Of a DNA stretch of 64,000 bases, positions 25,861 through 33,734 are shown piece after piece. Positions within the stretch are counted from its first letter, which is position 1. Every line of letters begins with the position of its first letter. Made by a program: the position numbers and the translations under genes. Location of the stretch: positions 186,001-250,000 of the forward strand of contig JAOAKA010000002.1 in NCBI GenBank assembly GCA_026413885.1, given 5' to 3'. This DNA is from Sulfolobales archaeon. GTDB lineage: Archaea; Thermoproteota; Thermoprotei_A; Sulfolobales; NBVN01. The notes beneath the pieces were generated by a model, which did not search any database, was not told the DNA's origin, and saw only the letters and a list, made by a program, of their open reading frames with translations.

Positions 25861-26517
25861 CTAGGTCCACGTCTGTACGTATTGAGATAGTTCTCTCTTT
25901 AGTGTGGGTCTGGAGGTAACTAGGTGCTCTACTCCGTACTTCACTACTTTAGCAGCTAGTGATACATCATTCACCAGCCAGGCGTAGAGCTTCAGCCCTC
26001 TCGTGGAGCACTCCCTCGCGAGTCTCGGCCTCAGGACACTGGCTGGTGCGGCTATAGCGTTAGACCCCTCTCTAGATATCAGCTGGAGATTTGGGAATGG
26101 ATTTCTAACTAGTGTAGCTACACATACTTCTCTACTTACGTTTCTGACTGCTCTCAGTTGGAGTACGTCTTCAACTATCAGGCAGTGCTTCTTCAGAGAC
26201 CCTCTCTCGCGTATAGCTCTAGCAGCTACATCTAGAGCTCTCATATCTCTAATCCACAGCAGTAGCTCTATGTCTGAGTAGCTTAGTAGTGAGCTCAGCT
26301 CTACCACTCCTGCGAGAGACCTATACTCTAGCTCAGACAACCTTCTTCCACCGAGCTCCTCCCGATTGCTAGCTACAGGTACACCATCCCTACTGAGAAA
26401 TAAGTCTAGTACAACACCATCCGCACCTACTTCAACAGCTTTTCTAACTACACTCAAATCGAGCTCCACCTCCGCGGAGAAAGCTCTGAACGCGTAGATC
26501 TTAACCACTTCAGACAC
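25861..26517 (-). CDS. Glycerophosphodiester phosphodiesterase-fold protein, catalytic residues replaced
   Basis: 218 residues that follow the GDPD TIM-barrel plan: GADGVVLDLFLSRDGVPVAS matches the family GADxIELDVxLTKDGVPVV block, and late strands give YAWLVND and GVEHLVTSRP. However the first catalytic motif AHRG reads AFRAF (His replaced by Phe), the PEN glutamate is absent, the metal ligand Glu of IELD is Val, and the HD pair is NR. An active phosphodiesterase is therefore unlikely; a binding role is possible. No frameshift is seen, so the frame is maintained. Confidence 0.7.
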   Translation of the reverse strand: MSEVVKIYAFRAFSAEVELDLSVVRKAVEVGADGVVLDLFLSRDGVPVASNREELGGRRLSELEYRSLAGVVELSSLLSYSDIELLLWIRDMRALDVAARAIRERGSLKKHCLIVEDVLQLRAVRNVSREVCVATLVRNPFPNLQLISREGSNAIAAPASVLRPRLARECSTRGLKLYAWLVNDVSLAAKVVKYGVEHLVTSRPTLKRELSQYVQTWT

Positions 26518-26749
26518 CAGAAGTAGAAAGATTTAAAGAAAAAATCTTGGTTGAGGACGCAGTTTGAGTTCACACTACCTTAATTCAGCTCTCATCGGTG
26601 TAGCTAGTGTAGTTATCAACACTGCTATAGCTAGGAGGATTAGCATCAATGTGACTAACTCTAGATGTGCGACCTACGCTATCTATTAGACTGAAGAATA
26701 CGTAGGAGTTAGTTTAAGTTCGAGTTAAAAAGAGATTTGAAAAAGAGGG

Positions 26750-28174
26750 TTACTTCGGAGCTGTAGTTACTTTTCTTATAGTTATGAAAGCTAGTGTAGC
26801 CATTACGAAGGCTAGTAGTGCGAAGACAACCGCTATGTAAGTGGTTGTAGTAGTGCTGTCTATCTTTCCGGAGAGTTCGGTTCTCAATGTGTCGAAGGAT
26901 TTTGCTTGATCAGACCTTAATGTGTCTACCGAGGTTCTTGTCGCGTCTACCGAGGTTCTCAGTCCAGTCATGTCTGTTCTCAGTCCAGTCAGATCTGTTC
27001 TTAGTGCATCTACTGTTGGAGCTAGTCTATTTACGACATCAGATACTGCTTTAACTGATGCTGCTAAACCATCTACACCTGTCTTTACATCGGATACTGT
27101 TTTAGATACTGTTGCTAGAGTTCCAGATACCGCATCTACACCGGTTTTTACGTCTGAGAGAGTTCTAGTTACTGTGTCTATCTTTCCAGACACTGTGTCT
27201 ATCTTACCGGAGACTGTTGCTATAGACCTACTTAAGTCTGCGGATACTGTGTCTATCTTAGCTGAGAGGTCTCTTCTTAGAGTATCTACAGCTCCTGAAA
27301 GTGCTGTAGTGATTGTCGCAACTGCGGTATCTATCTTAGCTGAGAGGTCTCTAGATACTGTGTCTATCCTAGCTATCGCAGTATCTACTTTACCAGACAC
27401 TGTGTCTACTTTACTACTTACTGTATCTATCTTAGTGCTTATAGTACCTAGAGTTCTCTTTATGTCCTCTATTCCGGTAACTACTGTTGTTACTAGCTGC
27501 TGTACTGTTAGCTCTATAGTAGATACCTTAGTTTCTAGCTCTCTTACTCTAGCTTCTAGAGATGCTATTATTTCTTCGAAGCTGAGTAGCTTAATCACTC
27601 CTAAGTCGTTATCACCTAGTACGAAAGTTGCTCTTACTTCAACTACTCTATAGCCTGCTTTCGATACTCTAACTGTGTACGTACCCGGTGATGTGTACAG
27701 CGTGAAAGAGCCGTCTGCGCCGGTTACAGCTCTATCTCCGGTCTCTACTACCAGTACCTCGGCGTCAGCTACCGGCCTGTCCTTGGTGTCTACTACTCTA
27801 CCTATCACCTTAGCACCTACGGTGAGAGTGAACGTTGCTTCAGCGGTTACAGCTCCTAGGTAGGCTCTAACTCTGTAGGTGCCTGCCTTCCAGTCTGCGT
27901 AGGGTATTGCCTTAGGTAGCGGGAACTCCGCTCTGTAGGTGTTGTCGGGTCCTGCCTGAACCATCTTGAAGTCTACTTCCTTACCGTCCGGGTTTATTAT
28001 CGATATCCCGACGAAGGAGCCGGCTGGTGCCGTGCCGGTGACTATTACGGTCTCACCAGGTATGTAGGTCGGCTTATCCGTTCTCACCGTGAGTGCTTGA
28101 GCTACCGCTGGAGCGGCTACTAGTGCTAGAGCTAGTAGTGTGAGTGAAAAGATTGCTAAGCTAGCTCTCCTCAT
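26750..28174 (-). CDS. Membrane-anchored coiled-coil stalk protein of the S-layer (SlaB-like)
   Basis: About 474 residues: signal peptide with LLALALVAAPAVAQA, an Ig-like domain (RTDKPTYIPGETVIVTGTAP), a carboxypeptidase-regulatory-like domain (GRVVDTKDRPVADAEV), about 250 residues of coiled coil, a C-terminal transmembrane helix (TYIAVVFALLAFVMATLAFI) and a short basic tail. The coiled coil mixes exact seven-residue units (KIDTVSG, KVDTVSG) with eleven-residue units (DLSAKIDTVSR). This is the plan of the Sulfolobus SlaB stalk that lifts the S-layer off the membrane. It starts 10 bases after the slaA-like stop, with GGTGG before ATG 28174 (or GTG 28183). Confidence 0.8.
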   Translation of the reverse strand: MRRASLAIFSLTLLALALVAAPAVAQALTVRTDKPTYIPGETVIVTGTAPAGSFVGISIINPDGKEVDFKMVQAGPDNTYRAEFPLPKAIPYADWKAGTYRVRAYLGAVTAEATFTLTVGAKVIGRVVDTKDRPVADAEVLVVETGDRAVTGADGSFTLYTSPGTYTVRVSKAGYRVVEVRATFVLGDNDLGVIKLLSFEEIIASLEARVRELETKVSTIELTVQQLVTTVVTGIEDIKRTLGTISTKIDTVSSKVDTVSGKVDTAIARIDTVSRDLSAKIDTAVATITTALSGAVDTLRRDLSAKIDTVSADLSRSIATVSGKIDTVSGKIDTVTRTLSDVKTGVDAVSGTLATVSKTVSDVKTGVDGLAASVKAVSDVVNRLAPTVDALRTDLTGLRTDMTGLRTSVDATRTSVDTLRSDQAKSFDTLRTELSGKIDSTTTTTYIAVVFALLAFVMATLAFITIRKVTTAPK

Positions 28175-28184
28175 TTCAGCCACC

Positions 28185-31100
28185 CTACCTTGCGACCGCC
28201 ACCGTTACCGCTGCCGGATCGCCGAGCGGGGTTCTATCCGCTAGTGACGCCACTATGTAGATCTCCACTCTATGAGTACCGTGAGTTATCGGCGTCCAGC
28301 CGAACCCGACGGGCTGGGACGCTCCAGGCGCTAGAGTTACTACAGCGTAGTACATAGCTACAGCAACGCCGGCCGGGTCTCTCACAACTATCAGCAGTGT
28401 CATGGTCCTCGCGACTATGTCGTCGTTTCTAACGGTTACCGTTATGAAGGTCAGCCTACCGACTCTCGGTGTTACCGCTGCGCCGGTCTCGTCTAGGAAC
28501 TCCGTTCTAACGACTCTACCAGGTCTCTCCACGAACCTACCGACCGATACCGACTTGGTGAGCGCCACATCTGTTTCGCCCTTAGAGTTCACCGGAGCTA
28601 TGTACGTTACCTCGATAGTATCTCCTAGCCTAGCCGGTATCTCCGGCGTTCCGGGTACCCATCTAGCTGGGTCTACAGCCCTGATCTTGTAGGTGAAGAC
28701 GCCTGGAGATGTCTCATTTTCCGCGGCTGGGAAGGTTATCGGCACTGGGTACGTTGTTGACTTCACTATTACGTTAACCCTCTTTCCACCCGCTCTGTTC
28801 TTATCTACTACGGTTATCGTCAGCTCCTCGTCTATGTTGATAGCTGTCGGTGGTGATACAGATAACACCGGGTCGTAAGCAACTATCGCGTAGGTCTTCG
28901 ACACGAAGGCCCTAGATCCCGTGGCGTCCGCTTCGTCAGTGTACATAACCATCATCTTTTTACCTATTAGCTCAGCGAGCTTATCCATTCCGGTCGGAAC
29001 GCCCGGTATCTGACTTAGCATCCGCTTTAAGGTGAACACCCCCGTATTAGCGCCCGTTTCCTCTAGAGTGAGAGTTATTGCTGCTACAGTGTGCACTCCT
29101 TCTACGACTACGCTAACACTTACCGTATCCTTCACCGTAGTGCGCAAGTTCATGTCGGGATCTACGACCACTATTGTAAATTCTTCTATTATAGATACTT
29201 TACCGGGTTCGGCGGCCCTCACATCTACAGTGCCTGAAACACTATCTACAAATACAGTCGCTGATAGAGTGACCGTGTATCTCTCGTACCCTACTACTCT
29301 AGGTCTCTGCCTAGTATCTACGTAGGTAATAGATATTCTATCGGGAGCTGCCGCTGTTGCGCATTCTTCTCTTCTGTAGATTATTGAAGCTCTGAACACC
29401 CCCGTATTAGCGCCTGTTTCCTCTAGAGTCACGGTGAACGTGCACCCTCTAGCTGACGTAAACGTCAATGAATGTGATTCCACCTTGCGCGAATCTCTAT
29501 TAAGGTCTGGGTCTTCTAAAGTAATGGTGAACGACGTAGCCATTCTTATTCTAGCTGGAGATACGGATAACTTACCATCATATATCCTCAGCTTAGCCTC
29601 GGCTTTAACCATTCCATCAGTTACAACGAGCTTACCTTCAATTACTTCAGGGTTGTTCGGAATACCTATAGTCGCTTTAGCTTCAAAGATGCCTGAATCG
29701 GGCTCCGTTTCTGTGAGCGTTACGGTCCCAGTTATAAGCTGCCCACCCGCACCTCTAACTAATCCATCAGTCGAATTTATGAATCTATATTCTATGGTAT
29801 ACGTATCTCTACTAGTTGGGTCAACGTTCTGCAGATCATTAGAATATCTTATGTAGACAATTATGTTATCGCCCAACGCCGCCGGGTACTCGGTTCTATC
29901 AATGGTTAAGGACACTACTTCAACTCTGAATGGAACTCTGATAATGACGCACATCGCGGGAACGCACTTAAAGCCTGCGTAGTCTCGGTACTCTAGAATA
30001 TACGATCCATTCGTTATTAAACCAACTGCTCCAGCCGGTATCTTCAGGACGAACCTGCCCGTATTGAAGTCCGTCTCGACCATAGTAACGCTGCTCGCAC
30101 TAAAACCTGGTTTCGTTGCGACGACCTCGCCCGTAGTTGCGTTAAGTATCCTAAGCCTGGCGAGCTCTATAACAGCCGCGCCGGTTCCCTTACTTAACAC
30201 GATGTCAAATTTCCCACTAGTAATCACTCTACTCCCACGGAGGTAGTCTATAGATTCAGGATCGTTGTTTAGGTCCGGCTTAGATATAGTGGCAGTAATT
30301 ACTTTGAGACTGGCCTTATCTACCGTTATATTAGGTCTCGCAGGCCTGTACACTCCAGACCCGAAGGCATCTATATTGTAGCCAACTGGTTGACCTGTCT
30401 TTAAATACCTTACCTCCGCTACAAACGGCCCCTCGGTAGCATTAGGTAGGACGACCGTCGACGGCGTCACGGCTCCTGGTCCTGGCCTACCCCATTTTAC
30501 TGGGATAGTGTACACGAAGATATTCGTATTTAGACCCGTTTCCTCGAACGAAGTGGTTTCGAGATCCACCGACCCTATTGTTACCTCAGCACCCTTAATA
30601 CTCACTGTAACTTTAGCTATAGTCTTTCCCGTTGAATCTAACTCGGGGTCTAGGGTGTCTCTTACTCCGGCATCAACGTTGTCGTCTGGCGACTCGATCT
30701 CGATGACTAGCTTCTGGTAGTTGAATTTAACTGAGACTTTCGGCTGCGTGTAAACTGCCTTAAAGCTTTCAGTCCCCCACTCCTCGTCGTCCCAGCCATT
30801 CTCTCCTTGATGACCGGTGGACGTTCTAAACTCTAGGATTACTCTATCACCCGCGCCTACGGGTCGATCTGGATCGAAGGCTTCACCAATTTTACTCAAC
30901 TGTACACTAAACGAGAACCTCCCACCTCTTACCGCTAGTTCACTAGCCCCTACCGCTCCTAAACTTTGTAGGTTAGTTGACGTAGTATGCGCCGTTCCGT
31001 CTTCTTTAATTAGGGTGATTCTTACCTCCACCTTACTAGCCGGTAGAGTGTCTCTAGCCGTTGGGTCGAAGTCGGCGTCAGGGTCTTCGTAGGTTATTGA

Positions 31101-31598
31101 AATCTTGGCGTCTCTTCTGTACGGGTACTCGTCTCTATCTAAACGCACGCTCGGCTTTACTACGTCGTAGTGCACTACTTCAGTTAGGCCCGCTCCGAGA
31201 ACTTCTATTCTTACCGGAGTTCCCCTCCCTACATCCGATCTGATATTTATTGTAGTAGCTCCGCCTATCGGTGTACTCACATCCGCATCAGGTCCACCGA
31301 GGTAGAATACATAGTATCCTGGCGCTACGGCACCCACCGTGTGCGTGTCTTGACCTTCTTGACCTGTTACACTTTCTCCGGTTTCGTCATTAACTATTCT
31401 AACCTGAATTTCATCTCCTAGGTTTCCTCTAACTTCCACCATTATTGCCTTCTTCGGGTTGAAGTACTTGCTTGATACCGATATAGATGGTGACTGAGCT
31501 TCCACCACTGGCAGTGTTAGCGGTAGTACTGTCAGTGTGGATGCTAGTACTAGGGTTAGGATTAGGTAGGTGGATGCGGTTTTTACGTACCTAGACAT
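28185..31598 (-). CDS. S-layer protein with tandem Ig-like repeats (SlaA-like)
   Basis: 1137 residues with a signal peptide (LILTLVLASTLTVLPLTLP) and a secreted body of repeated beta domains of about 120 residues. Units carry an acidic DPD(L/M)N opening (DPDLNRDS, DPDMNLRT) and a closing ETGxNTGVF motif (LEETGANTGVF twice, EETGLNTNIF, ETEPDSGIF once each). The same motif marks S-layer proteins of Nitrososphaerota. No membrane anchor, so it must be held by the coiled-coil partner encoded directly downstream. GC content is visibly higher than in neighbours, as for a highly expressed gene. ATG start with a GGTGAAGGTG ribosome-binding site. Confidence 0.82.
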   Translation of the reverse strand: MSRYVKTASTYLILTLVLASTLTVLPLTLPVVEAQSPSISVSSKYFNPKKAIMVEVRGNLGDEIQVRIVNDETGESVTGQEGQDTHTVGAVAPGYYVFYLGGPDADVSTPIGGATTINIRSDVGRGTPVRIEVLGAGLTEVVHYDVVKPSVRLDRDEYPYRRDAKISITYEDPDADFDPTARDTLPASKVEVRITLIKEDGTAHTTSTNLQSLGAVGASELAVRGGRFSFSVQLSKIGEAFDPDRPVGAGDRVILEFRTSTGHQGENGWDDEEWGTESFKAVYTQPKVSVKFNYQKLVIEIESPDDNVDAGVRDTLDPELDSTGKTIAKVTVSIKGAEVTIGSVDLETTSFEETGLNTNIFVYTIPVKWGRPGPGAVTPSTVVLPNATEGPFVAEVRYLKTGQPVGYNIDAFGSGVYRPARPNITVDKASLKVITATISKPDLNNDPESIDYLRGSRVITSGKFDIVLSKGTGAAVIELARLRILNATTGEVVATKPGFSASSVTMVETDFNTGRFVLKIPAGAVGLITNGSYILEYRDYAGFKCVPAMCVIIRVPFRVEVVSLTIDRTEYPAALGDNIIVYIRYSNDLQNVDPTSRDTYTIEYRFINSTDGLVRGAGGQLITGTVTLTETEPDSGIFEAKATIGIPNNPEVIEGKLVVTDGMVKAEAKLRIYDGKLSVSPARIRMATSFTITLEDPDLNRDSRKVESHSLTFTSARGCTFTVTLEETGANTGVFRASIIYRREECATAAAPDRISITYVDTRQRPRVVGYERYTVTLSATVFVDSVSGTVDVRAAEPGKVSIIEEFTIVVVDPDMNLRTTVKDTVSVSVVVEGVHTVAAITLTLEETGANTGVFTLKRMLSQIPGVPTGMDKLAELIGKKMMVMYTDEADATGSRAFVSKTYAIVAYDPVLSVSPPTAINIDEELTITVVDKNRAGGKRVNVIVKSTTYPVPITFPAAENETSPGVFTYKIRAVDPARWVPGTPEIPARLGDTIEVTYIAPVNSKGETDVALTKSVSVGRFVERPGRVVRTEFLDETGAAVTPRVGRLTFITVTVRNDDIVARTMTLLIVVRDPAGVAVAMYYAVVTLAPGASQPVGFGWTPITHGTHRVEIYIVASLADRTPLGDPAAVTVAVAR

Positions 31599-31636
31599 CT
31601 CGAGCTACACCTTCACCAGTATTCTCCTCGGTAGTC

Positions 31637-31644
31637 CATATAAA
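31637..31644 (-). promoter_or_regulatory. TATA box of the S-layer operon
   Basis: TTTATATG on the minus strand, about 40 bases before the slaA-like ATG. Transcription should start near 31615, leaving a short leader with the GGTGAAGGTG ribosome-binding site. Confidence 0.6.
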
Positions 31645-31654
31645 CTATATGTAC

Positions 31655-31686
31655 ACACATGTGTATCGCAGTACGTACATATGTAC
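31655..31686. promoter_or_regulatory. Two palindromes upstream of the S-layer TATA box
   Basis: ACACATGTGT (31655-31664) and GTACATATGTAC (31675-31686) are perfect palindromes located 11 to 42 bases upstream of the TATA box, the position expected for an activator or operator. The sequence TGTACAC occurs at both edges (31650-31656 and 31683-31689) and again in the promoter of the RHH gene pair. Confidence 0.45.
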
Positions 31687-31728
31687 ACGGAAGTAGCGGG
31701 TAAGCCGCAAGCGGCTGGGCCGACCGGG

Positions 31729-31824
31729 TGGTGGGCCCGCGGGGATTCGAACCCCGGACCTCCGCCTCCCGCAGGCTACTGGAGCTCGTAAGGGCGGCGT
31801 CCTAACCGGCTAGACGACGGGCCC
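31729..31824 (-). tRNA. tRNA-Val(TAC) with a 19-base intron
   Basis: Acceptor arms GGGCCCG and CGGGCCC pair fully; the D arm, the anticodon stem CCGCC/GGCGG and the T arm (CCGGGGTTCGAATCCCCG) are standard, and CCA is encoded (31731-31729). The anticodon TAC is at 31790-31788. The loop is interrupted between positions 37 and 38 by 19 bases (31786-31768), the canonical site for removal by the EndA splicing endonuclease encoded at 58022-58564. Confidence 0.93.
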
Positions 31825-31844
31825 CCGTATCCCTACTTGATAGA

Positions 31845-31854
31845 GCTTAAAAAC
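31845..31854 (-). promoter_or_regulatory. TATA box of tRNA-Val
   Basis: GTTTTTAAGC lies 21-30 bases upstream of the tRNA 5' end on the same strand, the standard archaeal position. Confidence 0.6.
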
Positions 31855-31872
31855 CCGCTCGACCCGGGTTCT

Positions 31873-33282
31873 TCAGCTCGCCGGAGGCTTCAGTAGAAAT
31901 ACGAGCGCGCTGTAGTCCCAGGTGCGCGAATCCCCTCCCAGCCCGCCCTCGTCTAGGATTAGGTCGAAGGAGATTCTGTAGTACCCGTACTGGTAGCCGC
32001 TGGCTCTAGCTAGAAAATCCTCTGAGTAGGTCCCAGCTACGTAGAAGCTCAGCACCACCGAATCTCCTAGAGCGTAGCTGTAGCTACCGAAGGTCCTCCA
32101 CCTATCGAGAGGAGGCTTCAACTCTACGTACGGGTACCAGGCCCCCAGAGCGTACCCGTCGTCGTTGTTGTAGTAGGTTTCGTAGCTCTCCTCGTAGAAA
32201 ATATCCCACACGAACACCGGTCCGGGTCCCCGCAGGTAGGGCACCGGGCTACTCACACTGCAGACACCCGCAGTTAGGTCGCTACTACAGCGCCAGCACC
32301 ACAAGCCGGCGCTAGATAGGTAGTACACACAGGAAGCACATCTCCTCGAGATGGCGTGCTCGAGCAGAGTTCTATTAACGACTACGAGCACCTGCGCGCC
32401 GGGTTCTAGAGGTTCCAGCCTGTACTCAACTCTCGCACCTACCTCGAGAAACCACCTCGAGTTCTGCGGGTTGCCGCACGAGTAGACACACCTACCTCTA
32501 GCTGTAGCATAGACGTTGAAGCAGTACCTAACACCACCACTACTCGAGCACTCGCGGTGGTAGAGGTACTCCCTGTAAGGTAGTTCAGTAGCTGACCTAC
32601 TTACTCTCAGAGTCTCTAGCTCGGGTCCGTCGGAAGCGCACTTCCTGTAGGTAGCTACCCAGTGGGTTGAATTCCAAGATAGCTCTACGTAGAGTAGGCT
32701 GCCGTAGCAGTACCTAGTTGAAGACCTCGACGTCCACGTAACCACCGGCTTGTAGTGTGAGTGAAGTCTGTACCTACTTAGGTTCAGAGGTACTCTGCTC
32801 TCCGATATCGCTACGTAGTCCACCGGGTCTAGGAATCTAGCTAGCAGCGGTAGAAGTCTGCTCGACGCTCGCAACTCGTAGAGCGCGTCACCAGGTTGCT
32901 CACCGCTATCGCTGGCTGCGGATTTCTCTCTATCTATTAGTAGGTGTCTACCTCCCTCAAGCACTATCAGCACCTTACTCTCCCTCGGTATCTCTATAGC
33001 GAACTCGCTGTCCATGGTGAACTCTCCTCTCAGCACCTCGACGCCTCCCTTACTAATTGAGAGAACAGCTAGAACTCTAGCCGGTGAAGAACTGTGTAGA
33101 ACAACTCTATCTCCCTCGAAAACCCACCGAACATCCACTGAATACGCTCTAACTGCCTCATCCCGCACCTCTCTCAACACCTCCACGCTCTCGCGAGAGA
33201 GTCTCAGGTGAATCGATAGAAGTGTTAGAGATGTAGCAATAATCACGAAGGCAGCTGCCAGCGCCGATACGGACCCTCTCAA
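31873..33282 (-). CDS. Secreted pilin-like protein, cysteine-rich, function unknown
   Basis: 469 residues. The N-terminus MRGSVSALAAAFVIIATSLT is a short basic head followed by one hydrophobic helix, as in archaeal type IV pilin-like proteins. The rest is extracellular in character, rich in Tyr, Ser and Trp, with about fourteen cysteines in close sets (CASCVYYL, CWRCSSD, CVYSCGN), suggesting disulfide bonds. No known domain recognised. It overlaps the preceding short pilin-like gene by four bases as TTGA (TTG start with TGA stop), so they are an operon near the S-layer genes. GC content is high, like the S-layer genes. Confidence 0.6.
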   Translation of the reverse strand: MRGSVSALAAAFVIIATSLTLLSIHLRLSRESVEVLREVRDEAVRAYSVDVRWVFEGDRVVLHSSSPARVLAVLSISKGGVEVLRGEFTMDSEFAIEIPRESKVLIVLEGGRHLLIDREKSAASDSGEQPGDALYELRASSRLLPLLARFLDPVDYVAISESRVPLNLSRYRLHSHYKPVVTWTSRSSTRYCYGSLLYVELSWNSTHWVATYRKCASDGPELETLRVSRSATELPYREYLYHRECSSSGGVRYCFNVYATARGRCVYSCGNPQNSRWFLEVGARVEYRLEPLEPGAQVLVVVNRTLLEHAISRRCASCVYYLSSAGLWCWRCSSDLTAGVCSVSSPVPYLRGPGPVFVWDIFYEESYETYYNNDDGYALGAWYPYVELKPPLDRWRTFGSYSYALGDSVVLSFYVAGTYSEDFLARASGYQYGYYRISFDLILDEGGLGGDSRTWDYSALVFLLKPPAS

Positions 33283-33578
33283 CGAACCACCTCAACCGGT
33301 TTAATAACGTAGTTCGAGAACACGACCACCACCTCACTACACGAAGCTTCAACTACGGTTACCCCGCGCTGGATCTCCAGCCTTCTAACCACGCCCAGAC
33401 CTACGCAGACGACGTCCACTCTAAGAACCCTGTCGTCCCAGCTAACTACGATAATCCTACCGTAAGCGAGATACGCAGATAGCTTAGGTGGTGCTTCCAC
33501 CTCGATAGATGACCTAATAGAGTTAGCCACACCTATCAGGGCACCGCCGACACCAACAACTACTATCAGTAGAGCCAA
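33279..33578 (-). CDS. Small pilin-like membrane protein
   Basis: From the only standard start (TTG 33578) the product is 99 residues: a hydrophobic helix ALLIVVVGVGGALIGVANS and a beta-rich outer part. The frame is open upstream and reads RIRGISSLYVELALL, where R-G-I-S-S followed by a hydrophobic helix is a textbook archaeal prepilin cleavage site, but no ATG, GTG or TTG lies before it (stop at 33635-33633). A TATA-like TTTAAATA at about 33642-33635 would place the transcript start near 33611, next to an ATC codon at 33608. The real start is unsettled. First gene of the pilin-like pair. Confidence 0.55.
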   Translation of the reverse strand: MALLIVVVGVGGALIGVANSIRSSIEVEAPPKLSAYLAYGRIIVVSWDDRVLRVDVVCVGLGVVRRLEIQRGVTVVEASCSEVVVVFSNYVIKPVEVVR

Positions 33579-33690
33579 CTCTACGTACAGACTCGATATA
33601 CCTCTGATTCTCTCAACCCCAAAAAATCGAATTTATTTAAAGAGTTCGCGGACCTGGCGCCGCGTAGTTGAAGTGTGAGTGTATTACTTC

Positions 33691-33716
33691 GTGTACACAT
33701 ATATACTTACGCGTAA
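33691..33716 (+). promoter_or_regulatory. Promoter with two palindromes before the RHH gene pair
   Basis: GTGTACAC (33691-33698) abuts a TATA-like CATATATA, and TTACGCGTAA (33707-33716) lies between the TATA box and the expected transcript start near 33727. Both are perfect palindromes and could be operators, possibly for autoregulation by the ribbon-helix-helix proteins encoded next. Confidence 0.45.
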
Positions 33717-33734
33717 AACCGGCTTGGTGACTGA

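Noticed and set aside
26575..26649. 24-codon hydrophobic frame on the minus strand (TTG start) downstream of the stalk gene
   Set aside because: It reads like a single membrane helix, but has no ribosome-binding site or promoter and is short enough to occur by chance in sequence flanking membrane-protein genes.
26922..27653. 243-codon plus-strand frame opposite the coiled-coil gene
   Set aside because: It is the mirror of the repetitive minus-strand coiled-coil sequence; composition is a Ser/Thr/Val repeat with no domain and no promoter.
28402..31243. Several 60-140 codon plus-strand frames opposite the S-layer gene
   Set aside because: They lie antisense to a continuous, repeat-structured protein with a signal peptide and have low-complexity translations.
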